From contig CAWUXI010000113.1 of assembly GCA_963926405.1 (NCBI GenBank), positions 1 through 32,388 on the forward strand: a DNA stretch of 32,388 bases, in the 5' to 3' direction. This DNA comes from CALSMU01 sp963926405 (GTDB lineage Bacteria; Bacteroidota; Bacteroidia; Flavobacteriales_D; Parvicellaceae). The first letter of the stretch is position 1. Each line of letters starts with the position of its first letter. Under the pieces are notes generated by a model. The model saw only the letters and a program-made list of their open reading frames with translations, was not told the DNA's origin and made no database searches. Below, piece by piece: positions 15,889 to 24,676 of this stretch. A program made the translations under genes and the position numbers.

Positions 15889-17523
15889 ATGAGTTTTAAA
15901 ACCATTTTATACGTTTTATTGTGTTTCATTTTAGTTTCCTGCAGCTCTGTTGTTTCCGATAATTCTTCAGATAAAGTTCTAGAAACTTTAGAGTTCTCTT
16001 CGGACTTAAAAGCTTCTTTAAAGGGCTATATCGCTCAACCTGACTCTGAATCATCTATCCTAAAAAAGGTTTACGACATGAACGAATTCGTTCCGTTTTG
16101 GGTGAACGAAAGAATGGAGTTGTCAAATGTAGGTATGGAATTTTCAAATATTTTGTTTAAGTCTATGCATTATGGTTTGGATACTATGCGATATGATGTA
16201 ATCGAATTGAGAGATAAAATAAATGGCCTAAATGGAACTAAATCAGATATCTCTGCTATTGAATTAGATGTTCTTTTGACGGTTCAGTATTTTAAATTTT
16301 CAAACGATATATCAAGAGGAATAGTTGATACATCGCAATATCATCCAGAATTTGGAAAACGCAAGCCTAGTCGCGATTTAAGCGGCTACTTATATGAGTC
16401 TCATATACAAGGAGATGTTATTGAAAGGCTTTTAGATTTAGAGCCGAAAAAAGATGAGTATAAAAAACTCCAAGCTAGTTTAGCTCTTTTTTTAACTGAG
16501 CATGCTCTTGTAGATTCTTCTTTAAAAGTTCATTATTATAAAAAGAAGAGTTCTGTAGCTGATTCAGTAAAAACCTACATAGAGGCTAAAGAAGCATTGG
16601 TTTTACATGATTATATTGAGTCCAACCAAGTGGATGATTCAGTATTCTTCAAAGGCCTTCAAGCTTTTCAAATTAACCATGGCTTAACTCCTGACATGAA
16701 GGTTGGAAAAAACACAGCTAACGCGCTATCTGGTAATCCTTATGATTTTTATAAAAGAGCAGCGGTTTCACTAGAAAAATGGAAATGGGCAAATGAATGG
16801 GAGGATGAGTATATTTTGGCAAATATAGCTACCTACAAATTGAAACTATATAAAGATGAGAATTTGCTGCAAGAGCATAAAGTTGTTGTAGGGACAAACG
16901 CTAATAAAACTCCTGAACTTGACAGTGAAATTGAATATATGGTAGCTTATCCATTTTGGACTGTTCCGAAAAGTATTAGAGGTAATGAGCTTGTTCCAAA
17001 ATCAAAAAAGGATTCTATGTATTTATCTAGGAATAATTACCAATTGCTCAAAGGAGGTAAGGTCGTTGAAATGTCTACTATAGACTGGAAAAACATATCT
17101 ACTGATAATTTTGATTACACTATTCGTCAGCGTGGAGGAAGTAGTAACGCTCTGGGTATGATTAAATTTTTCTTCGAAAACAAACACTCTGTTTATTTTC
17201 ATGATACACCAAGTAAAGAGAAATTTTTGAATGACATTAGGTCTTATAGCCATGGATGTGTGCGAGTGGACGAACCAATGAAATTAGCTGAATATTTGCT
17301 TGCAAGAGAAGGTGAAATATGTCATATAGATAGTGTGCATGCTACTATAGATAAGAGACAAAGGAAGACGATTACACTGCAAAATAATATGCCCGTGCAT
17401 ATTCGCTACTTTACTGCTGAAGGAGATCAAGAAGGTAATATTAGATTCTACCCTGATATTTATAGAAAGGAAAAGGAATTAGAAGATATTATATTTCCTA
17501 TTGTTGAAGAAATTGAAGTTTAA
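15889..17523 (+). CDS. L,D-transpeptidase lipoprotein (YcbB/LdtD-like)
   Basis: This 544-residue protein begins with a lipoprotein signal ending in LVSC (Cys18), so it is probably anchored in the periplasm or outer membrane. It has a helical scaffold domain (about 60-240), a peptidoglycan-binding-1 motif (ALQAFQ-type: GLQAFQINHGLTPDMKVGKN, about 256-275) and a YkuD catalytic domain (about 310-480) with the active site S454-H455-G456-C457-V-R459. Such enzymes form 3-3 cross-links in peptidoglycan or attach proteins to it. The layout and size match the YcbB/LdtD group. It ends flush against a second, convergent L,D-transpeptidase family gene: no base separates the two stop codons. Confidence 0.93.
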   Translation: MSFKTILYVLLCFILVSCSSVVSDNSSDKVLETLEFSSDLKASLKGYIAQPDSESSILKKVYDMNEFVPFWVNERMELSNVGMEFSNILFKSMHYGLDTMRYDVIELRDKINGLNGTKSDISAIELDVLLTVQYFKFSNDISRGIVDTSQYHPEFGKRKPSRDLSGYLYESHIQGDVIERLLDLEPKKDEYKKLQASLALFLTEHALVDSSLKVHYYKKKSSVADSVKTYIEAKEALVLHDYIESNQVDDSVFFKGLQAFQINHGLTPDMKVGKNTANALSGNPYDFYKRAAVSLEKWKWANEWEDEYILANIATYKLKLYKDENLLQEHKVVVGTNANKTPELDSEIEYMVAYPFWTVPKSIRGNELVPKSKKDSMYLSRNNYQLLKGGKVVEMSTIDWKNISTDNFDYTIRQRGGSSNALGMIKFFFENKHSVYFHDTPSKEKFLNDIRSYSHGCVRVDEPMKLAEYLLAREGEICHIDSVHATIDKRQRKTITLQNNMPVHIRYFTAEGDQEGNIRFYPDIYRKEKELEDIIFPIVEEIEV

Positions 17524-18270
17524 CTATTCAATAAAACTAACATTTCCAGATTTATTCAATACAAATTCCTTCCTAGAATTTACAATTCTAGATTGTGATA
17601 AATAACTGCTACTAGGATAGTAGATAAAATAACAACTTCCACCTTGCAGTTTATTCACTGTTTCCTTATATCCTTCTTTTTCAATTGCTGGACATCCAAA
17701 ACTTCGGCCTAATCGACCATTTGATTTAATGTATTCACAACTGACATACTCGGCGCTGTGAACAACAACACCTCTGCTTCTTGCGTTGTTGTTTGAGTAT
17801 TCTTGACCATCTAACTTCATTGATAAATCGTGTATTCCATTGTAAAGTTCGCCTGTGACAAAAAACCCAAGACTACTTTTATGACTACTTTGTTCGTTAG
17901 AGAAATCAGAAGCAAATTCATTTCCAGTTTTCATTCCGTGCGCAACTAGTTTTTTCTCTACTAGAATTCTTTTTTCCATATCAATCACAAACATACGTTC
18001 AGTATTTGCAGAAAGACTCATGTCAACTATGGTTAAGAATTTTTTGTTCTTAAGTTTGTTTTTAAGTGATAATTCAGAATACCCTTTAACGGCTATTTCA
18101 AAAACCTCCAAGCTAAGTTGCTGGTCGTTTATCTCATTGAATAATTGCAAAGTATATTGATTCAACGAAACGAATGCTTCCTCAGCCTCCTTGTTATTTG
18201 GATTAACTGCTGTAGTGATACTATTAGTTGAACTGAAAGTAACTAAAAAAGATAATAGGATGGACTTCAT
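17524..18270 (-). CDS. Murein L,D-transpeptidase catalytic domain protein
   Basis: With the ATG at 18270 the product is 248 residues long with a signal peptide (MKSILLSFLVTFSS). The catalytic block has His171 (VVVHSAEYVS) and the presumed nucleophile Cys193 in GRSFGCPAI; the spacing is of the YkuD_2-like murein L,D-transpeptidase family, not the SHGCxR form of its neighbour. The ORF reaches upstream to 18288, but a -7 box covers 18286-18293, so transcription should start near 18279 and the later ATG is preferred. Periplasmic. Probable target is peptidoglycan; related proteins have been linked to 3-3 cross-linking or hydrolysis of it. Confidence 0.85.
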   Translation of the reverse strand: MKSILLSFLVTFSSTNSITTAVNPNNKEAEEAFVSLNQYTLQLFNEINDQQLSLEVFEIAVKGYSELSLKNKLKNKKFLTIVDMSLSANTERMFVIDMEKRILVEKKLVAHGMKTGNEFASDFSNEQSSHKSSLGFFVTGELYNGIHDLSMKLDGQEYSNNNARSRGVVVHSAEYVSCEYIKSNGRLGRSFGCPAIEKEGYKETVNKLQGGSCYFIYYPSSSYLSQSRIVNSRKEFVLNKSGNVSFIE

Positions 18271-18285
18271 TAAAATCATTGTTTG

Positions 18286-18293
18286 CAAATATA
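18286..18293 (-). promoter_or_regulatory. -7 box that fixes the start of the YkuD_2-like gene
   Basis: The minus strand reads TATATTTG, a perfect TAnnTTTG box, overlapping the first codon of the longest open frame. It therefore argues for a downstream ATG at 18279 or, more likely, 18270. Confidence 0.5.
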
Positions 18294-18380
18294 GTAATCT
18301 GTATTAAGTATTTGATTGTTTGCTATTGGGTTATTAACAATTTTATCTTAACGAGATCTAATAAAATAGTTGCAGACATG

Positions 18381-18953
18381 TTAAATTCCACCGATTCTTA
18401 GAGCTACTTGCCCTTCAATTTTTCGGTATAAGCTAGGAGGTGTAAAAACACGCCAGTCTACTTGGTTGAGTTGACCTCCTAACACAAAATAGGAGTCTAT
18501 ATTGGCGCTTTGAAATTCTTGTAAAACATGCTCTCTGAAATTTAAAGCTGCTATCCATCCATCGTCAATCTCTTCGAACCATTCTTCATAATAACAATCA
18601 TCAGAATAATGAAAATTTAAAACGTTTTCTCCTATTAATATGAATTTATTAATGCCTTCGTGCGTTAAAGTTTCAATAACCTCTCTTTTTAAAAACATTA
18701 TGTCATTATAAAGACAATCATTCCATTCGCCAAAAAGCTCAATTATACAATAACCTTCATCGTAGTCGGTAAAAAGTAATTTAATAAATAAGGTTGTAGA
18801 ATCTATGCTGTCCCACTGAGGATGTATATAGTGATTATAGATTTGATCAGTATAATGCGTTTCTGAATACTCCCTTTGAAAGAAAGGTGACCTTGGGTCA
18901 TCTTCTGCAGTATACAAGTTTCTCCAGCTATAATATGGTTCAATAGTATGCAA
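18381..18953 (-). CDS. Conserved Bacteroidota hypothetical protein
   Basis: The 190-residue protein has no signal peptide or membrane segment. It is rich in acidic and aromatic residues, especially Tyr and Trp (YYSWRNLY, NHYIHPQWDSID, DDCYYEEWFEEIDDGW). I recall close relatives from many Bacteroidota genomes, where the IIELFGEWNDCLYNDIMFLKR and KFILIGENVLNFHYSDD stretches are conserved, but no function is known. The gene has its own -7 box 17 bases upstream and appears monocistronic, on the same strand as the YkuD_2-like gene that follows 110 bases later. Confidence 0.75.
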   Translation of the reverse strand: MHTIEPYYSWRNLYTAEDDPRSPFFQREYSETHYTDQIYNHYIHPQWDSIDSTTLFIKLLFTDYDEGYCIIELFGEWNDCLYNDIMFLKREVIETLTHEGINKFILIGENVLNFHYSDDCYYEEWFEEIDDGWIAALNFREHVLQEFQSANIDSYFVLGGQLNQVDWRVFTPPSLYRKIEGQVALRIGGI

Positions 18954-18969
18954 ATGAATTCTCTTTCTA

Positions 18970-18977
18970 CAAAATTA
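18970..18977 (-). promoter_or_regulatory. -7 box of the conserved hypothetical gene
   Basis: The minus strand reads TAATTTTG, matching TAnnTTTG, 16 bases before the ATG at 18953. Confidence 0.45.
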
Positions 18978-19065
18978 GTGAAAAGTTTATTAATTATTGG
19001 CTGCGCAAGATATTGTTACATATAATAAAACAGGATAAATGCTATTTTCTGAATACTTAAAATAG

Positions 19066-19073
19066 TAAATTTG
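19066..19073 (+). promoter_or_regulatory. -7 box of the DUF4836-like lipoprotein gene
   Basis: A perfect TAAATTTG box lies 27 bases before the ATG at 19101. No clear -33 box. Confidence 0.45.
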
Positions 19074-19100
19074 TAATCAACCGAAATACAATAAATTATT

Positions 19101-20720
19101 ATGAGCAAAGGATATATTTATTCATTAGCATTATTTACAACTATTACTCTTCTCTTAAACAGTTGCGGTGAAAAAGCAGAGAAGATAGATTTTCATAGTC
19201 CGGAGTTTAATATGATTTCTTCTTTAGATAATCATGCTGTTATTTTTTCGTATGATTTCATGAAATTATTGGATAAATCTGAGGTTCAAAATTCAGCGGA
19301 AATGCCCATGGAGGTTAAAATGTTGATGAGTTTATACGTAGGGGAGATGCTTAAATCTAGTAATATGGGAATCCGTTTAGAGGGAAATAACCATGCAGTT
19401 ATTACAACTACTGTCACAGGAGACATTGATCTTGTGGTATTAACTGCTGAAGTCGTAAATGAAGATAAAGTAAAAAAGGGTATAAAAGATTTTTTTAAAG
19501 GAAATGCATTTGAGGAGGATGGATTGCACCTCATAGAACATCAATTTTCACATACCTTGGCAGCCTGGGACAGCGATCATATAGTATTTATTTATTCAGA
19601 AAATGATACTGTTGATTTAAAAATAAAAGCGAAATCAATTTTAGATGCGAGAAAAGTTGAAGGAGCAGTAAATGCTGTTTTAGAAAATTATTTGGATCGA
19701 GAAGATGATGTGAATGTTTTAGTTTACCTAGATAAATGGGTGGAGCTTGCAAAAAAGGAAGCGTATGAAATTGAGTTGGACGAAGATTTTTTTAACCTTT
19801 ATGATGCTGCTTATATGATTGGTGCCGGGAATTTTTTACAAGGAAAAATTGTTTTTGAGATGGAAATGCATGGAGATAAATTAAAAGATTCTAAATACAA
19901 TTTACTTCCTGGAAACCCAATTTCAAATGAGTTTATGAGCTATTTGTCAAATGAAGACCCAATGATGTTTGGTGTTGCTTCAATAAATATGGATGCAGTC
20001 TTTGATATTATGCTTCAAAATGATGACATAAAAGATGAATTTATTGATGAATCAAAAGAAATGGGATGGACTGAATCAGAAATGAGAGGTTTGCTTAGCG
20101 GAGAGTTTTCAGCTTCTTTAATAGGTGTTGAAATGAAGCCAAATCCATATTATGAATTAGAAGCTTCTTTAATGGAGGATGATTTCTTTGCAGATGTGGA
20201 GGATTCATACATTCCAAATCCATCAGAGATTCCATCTCCAGTTTACTTATTTACGATAGGCTTAAATGATCCAGGTAAACTAAAAACCTTATTTACATCT
20301 CTTGATATGACAGAAAATAAAGGAGGATATTTTACTGTTGGTGGTGATGCCTTTTTTGTTTTTAGTGACGATAAACTAATGATTACTTCAGATGAAATTA
20401 TTGCGACCACATTAGGAAGTGGAAAGAAACTTAAGGAGTATAAGTCTGATAGTGATATTTCTTCTTCCTTATATTTAGAGGTTTTGCCAAACCTCGATGA
20501 CTTACCACAAGCTTTAAAAGATATGGTAATCGAAAATGCTGGTAATGAAGGTGAAGAATTATTAAAATTTATGAATGAATTTGAAAAATTGACATTTTCG
20601 GGCAACTTTGATAAAATGATATTAGAAGTTGTAATGACTGACAAAGTAGCTAATTCAATTGAAGTCATAACAGGTAAATTAATGAAACAAGTCATACAGA
20701 ATATGAGTTTGTTTATTTAG
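19101..20720 (+). CDS. DUF4836-like lipoprotein
   Basis: The 539-residue protein has a lipoprotein signal peptide with Cys22 in LLLNSCGEK, so it is anchored to a membrane facing the periplasm or outside. The rest is a long soluble domain: SSLDNHAVIFSYDFMKLLDKS at the N-terminus, a strand-rich middle with VVLTAEVVNE and LAAWDSDHIVFIYSE, and a C-terminal repeat of the same kind (AFFVFSDDKLMITSDEI). It resembles the DUF4836 family of Bacteroidota lipoproteins. It is very acidic (many DD, ED and EDD pairs) and has no visible catalytic motif. Function unknown. Confidence 0.7.
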   Translation: MSKGYIYSLALFTTITLLLNSCGEKAEKIDFHSPEFNMISSLDNHAVIFSYDFMKLLDKSEVQNSAEMPMEVKMLMSLYVGEMLKSSNMGIRLEGNNHAVITTTVTGDIDLVVLTAEVVNEDKVKKGIKDFFKGNAFEEDGLHLIEHQFSHTLAAWDSDHIVFIYSENDTVDLKIKAKSILDARKVEGAVNAVLENYLDREDDVNVLVYLDKWVELAKKEAYEIELDEDFFNLYDAAYMIGAGNFLQGKIVFEMEMHGDKLKDSKYNLLPGNPISNEFMSYLSNEDPMMFGVASINMDAVFDIMLQNDDIKDEFIDESKEMGWTESEMRGLLSGEFSASLIGVEMKPNPYYELEASLMEDDFFADVEDSYIPNPSEIPSPVYLFTIGLNDPGKLKTLFTSLDMTENKGGYFTVGGDAFFVFSDDKLMITSDEIIATTLGSGKKLKEYKSDSDISSSLYLEVLPNLDDLPQALKDMVIENAGNEGEELLKFMNEFEKLTFSGNFDKMILEVVMTDKVANSIEVITGKLMKQVIQNMSLFI

Positions 20721-20821
20721 ATTCTGATTGCAAAATAGTTGTTTAGTGGGGTCAAGGAAAACCTCATGCAGTTTAGAGGAGTTACGATTTTATTGGTTTT
20801 CTTACATAACTAAAAATATAA

Positions 20822-21160
20822 ATGATGAAATTTTTTTTACTTTCAATTTTAATTGCTGGTTTGTCGATTCACGCCGATGGGCAAAAGATTTTTTCTGTAG
20901 ATAGTAAATACGATGCCGATATTAAAGTGTTTGTTGCCAATAGTAAATATGACGCAGATTTAATTGTGTTCAAATGCTCTTCAAAATACGATGCTAAGGA
21001 AAATAAAGGCCTTTGGTTTTTTGTAGGCAGTAAATACGATGCGGATAAAAAAGTATTTTTTGTAGATAGCAAATATGATGCAGATCTCATTATTTTCTTT
21101 TCGGATAGTAAATATGATGCGGAATGGAAAAAATCCTCCAAGAAGCAGATAATGTATTAA
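20822..21160 (+). CDS. SKYDA-repeat protein (7(1) septoil knot / DUF6150-like)
   Basis: The 112-residue product has a short signal peptide (about 20 residues, ending near HADGQ). The mature part contains six copies of SKYDA, usually SKYDAD, spaced 13-16 residues apart with alternating hydrophobic strands such as IKVFVA, LIVFKC, LWFFVG, KVFFVD and LIIFFS. This matches a family I recall as DUF6150, later named 7(1) septoil knot domain because its predicted fold is a 7(1) knot. The family name is from memory. The function is unknown. ATG at 20822 or the adjacent ATG at 20825 would both work. The gene has its own terminator and seems monocistronic. Confidence 0.75.
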   Translation: MMKFFLLSILIAGLSIHADGQKIFSVDSKYDADIKVFVANSKYDADLIVFKCSSKYDAKENKGLWFFVGSKYDADKKVFFVDSKYDADLIIFFSDSKYDAEWKKSSKKQIMY

Positions 21161-21178
21161 GCGACTTAAGTTTAAAGC

Positions 21179-21212
21179 AAAAAAAATCCAGACTCATGTC
21201 TGGATTTTTTTT
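21179..21212. terminator. Bidirectional intrinsic terminator
   Basis: ATCCAGAC (21186-21193) pairs perfectly with GTCTGGAT (21198-21205) around TCAT. It has A residues before and T residues after the stem, so it can end transcription of both the SKYDA-repeat gene and the convergent bTHX gene. Confidence 0.88.
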
Positions 21213-21230
21213 GCTTTGTCAAATCTAAAT

Positions 21231-21467
21231 TTAAGACTTTTCTTCTTTTTTAGCTTTAGGCGCTGCTTTTTTAGCCACAGGTTTCTTTGTCGCCGCCTTA
21301 GGCGCTTCTTTTATAGCTTCAGTTTTTTTTACTGCAGTCTTTTTAGGCGCTGCTTTTTTCTTAGGTTTAGCTGCAACTATTTTCACTGGTTTTTCTCTTT
21401 TACGCGTATTTCCGTAAGATCCTCTTGTTCTCTTTCCCTTCGTACTTTTGATATCACCTTTTCCCAT
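21231..21467 (-). CDS. Ribosomal protein bTHX with a histone-H1-like tail
   Basis: The first 26 residues (MGKGDIKSTKGKRTRGSYG and NTRKREK) match bTHX (30S protein Thx), a very short peptide that in Thermus sits in a cavity at the top of the 30S head and binds 16S rRNA. Here it is followed by a roughly 50-residue low-complexity tail of Lys, Ala and Pro (PKKKAAPKKTAVKK and similar). In total there are 25 Lys and 13 Ala in 78 residues. The tail resembles the C-terminal domain of histone H1 and the AlgP/Hc1-type bacterial proteins, and could bind RNA or DNA. It has its own terminator and no neighbouring ribosomal genes. Confidence 0.8.
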   Translation of the reverse strand: MGKGDIKSTKGKRTRGSYGNTRKREKPVKIVAAKPKKKAAPKKTAVKKTEAIKEAPKAATKKPVAKKAAPKAKKEEKS

Positions 21468-21659
21468 TTTATTATATTTAATTTTTAATAGTAAACTATT
21501 GAATAGCCTAAAGATAGTAATTTATCTGAAAAGAGAAAGTTCAGAGAGGTTAATAATAAAGTTCACCGTGAATTTCCGTTATGAAAGGGATTAAATAAAT
21601 TAAATATTAGAGATTTCCTGTATAGTTTGGTAAATGTAGCAGTAATCTTTAGTTTAGGT

Positions 21660-22052
21660 TTAGTAAGCTTTTTCCATTTCAATTATAGTAATCGTGCCGT
21701 CTTGAGTTCTACTTTCAGCTGTATAGGAATCATTCGAAACTTCCACAATTTCTACATACACATGTGATCCTTCAAATCGTTTAGCACTATTTTTTCCTTT
21801 TACTTTTTGAAGAGTTAAGGTATACGTGCAGGGAGAAGTCCATTTAATTAAGAATTTATAATTTTGACGCTCACGATTATACCTTTCGAACTGATATTTT
21901 TCCCCCCGCTTAATTTTAATTTCACCTCCTGATGGACCGGTCATTGCAAATTTACCTTTTCTGAAATTATTGCAATCCAACTTATCAATATTATCTTGAG
22001 AAGATATTTTTGTTATTGAAAACAGTAATATTAAAAAAACAATAACACGCAT
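21660..22052 (-). CDS. Small secreted hypothetical protein
   Basis: The 130 residues start with a signal peptide (MRVIVFLILLFSITKISSQ). The mature part is predicted to be mainly beta strands, with an early CNNFRKGKF block, a GEIKIKRGEKYQFERYNRE stretch, WTSPCTYTLTLQKV and DGTITIIEMEKAY at the end. Two Cys residues could form a disulfide. I recall similar small secreted proteins across Bacteroidota, without function. It begins five bases after the stop codon of the S8 protease gene, so it is the third gene of that operon. Confidence 0.75.
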   Translation of the reverse strand: MRVIVFLILLFSITKISSQDNIDKLDCNNFRKGKFAMTGPSGGEIKIKRGEKYQFERYNRERQNYKFLIKWTSPCTYTLTLQKVKGKNSAKRFEGSHVYVEIVEVSNDSYTAESRTQDGTITIIEMEKAY

Positions 22053-22056
22053 CTAA

Positions 22057-24663
22057 CTATTGTATTATTAAACGTTTAGTCTTCGTTGCATACTCACTTG
22101 TTATCTTTAAAATGTAAACTCCTTTTACCCATCTGGAAACATCTATTTTTTGAACTGTTGCCTTCATTTCAATGTTGGCAATCAATTCCCCAAGGCTATT
22201 TAATATTTCAACGTCATATGACCCAGAAGGTAATTTGGTTGCATCAATCATCAACATGGATTGCACAGGGTTTGGGTAGATAGAAAGATTATTTAGAATA
22301 GTTTCCTCTATGCTAACAGGCTCATTGCCATTATATACTGAAATATTATCAATATAAACGTTATTTCCTTGTCTGTTGGTAGTTTCAAATTGAATCATAA
22401 TATTTTGGCCGTTAAATGCAGAAAGGTCAATTGAGTCCCTTCTCCAATGTGAATTGTAGGCTGGAACGAAGTCGATTGATAAAGTATCTAGCGTTTCTAA
22501 TTCGTCACCCGTTTTTTCATAGACATTATTAGGGAAAGTTTGCCCGCAATCTCCAGATACAAGTATCTTTAAAGTGTCTTGCAATGACGAGCTAGAACTT
22601 TTTTTCTGATAGGCTACATCAAATTTTAGCATTGTACTTCCAGATGAAGGAATTAATAGTTCAGGTCCAATAAGACCATCTTTTTGACTTTCTCGCGGGC
22701 CATAATTATAAAGTTGCATTGTTGCGGAATAATTACTCCAAACTAACCCCTCTGTTGGAATGGTTTCCCATGCCATGCTGTTGTCTGGATTCATAATGTA
22801 CCACTTGTCTGATTCAAACCCATTTTCAAAATCCTCGACAAAAGGTAGGTTGTAAAAACCTCTTCTGTTAAAGCTATATAAATTGCGGTTGTTAATTTCA
22901 TCATACTCGGTAACTCCAGATGAAATTGAAGCTATTATGCTTAGTTCTTGATCTCCATAAGTGGATGTGGTTATAGCTGGAAGCTGAACCAATAAAGTGT
23001 CATTTGCGATAAGGTTTCCATTCCAATTATAATTTAGAGGAGTGCTACCATTAATTGCGTATTCAATATTAATTGAATAGATGGTGCTGTCACCTAAGTT
23101 TTTTAATATAACAACGGGAGAGTAGGTGTCTGCACAAACTAATTCATCTTTATCTGGGTTAGTCACTTCTGTAACTGCTAAATCCCATTTAATACTAGTA
23201 GGATCAACAGGTGTGTTTGCACTGCTTAGATATAAGAAAGCAGCATGTACATCAATTAACCCCATTCCGTAAGTGTTGTCTTCTCCAGCGATTCCTAAAT
23301 CAATAGCAGTCAAATAAAGAGCCCAAAGTAAATCTTCTCCTGAGAGGTAAGGAAAGGCTTCTTTTAATAAGAGAATAGATCCTGAAACGTGTGGAGAAGC
23401 CATGCTTGTTCCAGAAATTGTATTATAGCTGTCACTTCCCCAAGCAGAACGCACATTTTGACCTGGCGCGACTACTTCTGGATGGATAGATAATGATCCC
23501 GTTCCTGGACATTGCTTAGGTCCAATAGTTGAAAACGAACTAATCGGCTGTGGGAAAGCTATATTGCCATTTATACTACCTACGCTAAAAGTGTTTACCT
23601 CGGAAGTGTTTATTCTTTGCGGTGCATTCACAGTTGTGTTGGTGGGGCCAGAATTCCCGCCAGAAAATACATTTGCAATACCAGCAGCTTCAATCGCATT
23701 CATCAGATTTACAACATAGCCTCCACATTGCAAAGTGTCGTCGCCATCATACCATCTCCAACTATTATTAATAACGTCTGGAATATCTGAAGTAGTATTT
23801 ATATTTCCATCCGGATTCAAGGCCCATTCAAAAGCGAGTATCATATCAGCGATTGGAGGTAAAGTCGCAACGGTACTATTAACGTAGTCATTTGCAATCC
23901 AATAAGAATTGAATGCTACCCCAATTGTGTCTTTGGTTGTTGTGTCTAACCCTGCAATAGTTCCTAAAGTATGGGTGCCATGATCACTTATAACTCCGTT
24001 TGGTTCTGAGCTAGCCCATGGAAACCAAGCTTGTGAGGCAGGAAAAAAATTTCCCATATATCTGCTGCTAAATGCTGGGTGATTTGGCCAAACACCTGTG
24101 TCGTAATCATAAACAATTCTTCCACGACCTGTATAGCCTAATGCCCACATAGCAGGCGCATTAATTGCTTGAAGTCCGTTTTCAACTCCTCCCGGTGTCT
24201 TTTGTGAATTTACTGAATTGATTTTGAAAGCGTCGTGCATTATAATTTTATCATTTTCAAAATCCAAAAGCGCAATACTTGTTTGCGTAGTAAGGAAATT
24301 AATTAATTCTGCTTTTGCTTCTATAATAATGAGGTTTACCACCCAGAACTGTTTCAAGTTTCGATAAGAAGATTTGTAAAGGCTCTCGATATCTTTAATT
24401 ATTTCTGCCTGACTAATTTTCGCTTGATCTTGTAATTGTTGAATGACTATTTTTGGTCGCTTATCAACAGAAATTTTATTTTCTTTAAATTCATTATTCA
24501 AGTAATAGCAATCTACATTTTCTTTAAATTCAATTCTAATTGAGATAAAGTCATTTGGCTTTGAATCGGCTATTACAGATTGCAATTCACTCGATAATAC
24601 TCCTTGTCCACTAATTGTACAAGAAAACAATAATAAAAAAATAACGGGAAATAGTTTAAGCAT
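22057..24663 (-). CDS. S8 (subtilisin-like) protease with T9SS sorting domain
   Basis: The 868-residue protein has a signal peptide, an N-terminal prodomain (about 20-150) and an S8 catalytic domain (about 165-480). The triad is D188 (YDYDTGV), H228 (SDHGTHT) and S420 (SGTSMASPHVSG), with oxyanion N337 (SGGNSGP). Two beta-sandwich domains follow: one resembling CARDB (about 490-600) and one a cleaved-adhesin/jelly-roll type region (about 605-780). The last 75 residues are a T9SS type A sorting domain (SIYPNPVQ, then YDVEILNSLGELI and VSRWVKGVYILKIT), which directs secretion through the outer membrane. It is a secreted or surface-bound protease. It follows the fused E1 gene by 13 bases, an unusual operon partner. 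Confidence 0.95.
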   Translation of the reverse strand: MLKLFPVIFLLLFSCTISGQGVLSSELQSVIADSKPNDFISIRIEFKENVDCYYLNNEFKENKISVDKRPKIVIQQLQDQAKISQAEIIKDIESLYKSSYRNLKQFWVVNLIIIEAKAELINFLTTQTSIALLDFENDKIIMHDAFKINSVNSQKTPGGVENGLQAINAPAMWALGYTGRGRIVYDYDTGVWPNHPAFSSRYMGNFFPASQAWFPWASSEPNGVISDHGTHTLGTIAGLDTTTKDTIGVAFNSYWIANDYVNSTVATLPPIADMILAFEWALNPDGNINTTSDIPDVINNSWRWYDGDDTLQCGGYVVNLMNAIEAAGIANVFSGGNSGPTNTTVNAPQRINTSEVNTFSVGSINGNIAFPQPISSFSTIGPKQCPGTGSLSIHPEVVAPGQNVRSAWGSDSYNTISGTSMASPHVSGSILLLKEAFPYLSGEDLLWALYLTAIDLGIAGEDNTYGMGLIDVHAAFLYLSSANTPVDPTSIKWDLAVTEVTNPDKDELVCADTYSPVVILKNLGDSTIYSINIEYAINGSTPLNYNWNGNLIANDTLLVQLPAITTSTYGDQELSIIASISSGVTEYDEINNRNLYSFNRRGFYNLPFVEDFENGFESDKWYIMNPDNSMAWETIPTEGLVWSNYSATMQLYNYGPRESQKDGLIGPELLIPSSGSTMLKFDVAYQKKSSSSSLQDTLKILVSGDCGQTFPNNVYEKTGDELETLDTLSIDFVPAYNSHWRRDSIDLSAFNGQNIMIQFETTNRQGNNVYIDNISVYNGNEPVSIEETILNNLSIYPNPVQSMLMIDATKLPSGSYDVEILNSLGELIANIEMKATVQKIDVSRWVKGVYILKITSEYATKTKRLIIQ

Positions 24664-24676
24664 AGTTTACTTATTA

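Noticed and set aside
20869..21141. 90-codon minus-strand frame over the SKYDA-repeat gene
   Set aside because: Mirror of the plus-strand repeats, with no start context of its own.
21216..21488. 90-codon plus-strand frame, rich in Phe, Arg and Ser
   Set aside because: It is the opposite strand of the Lys/Ala-rich bTHX gene; bTHX has the recognisable MGKGD start.
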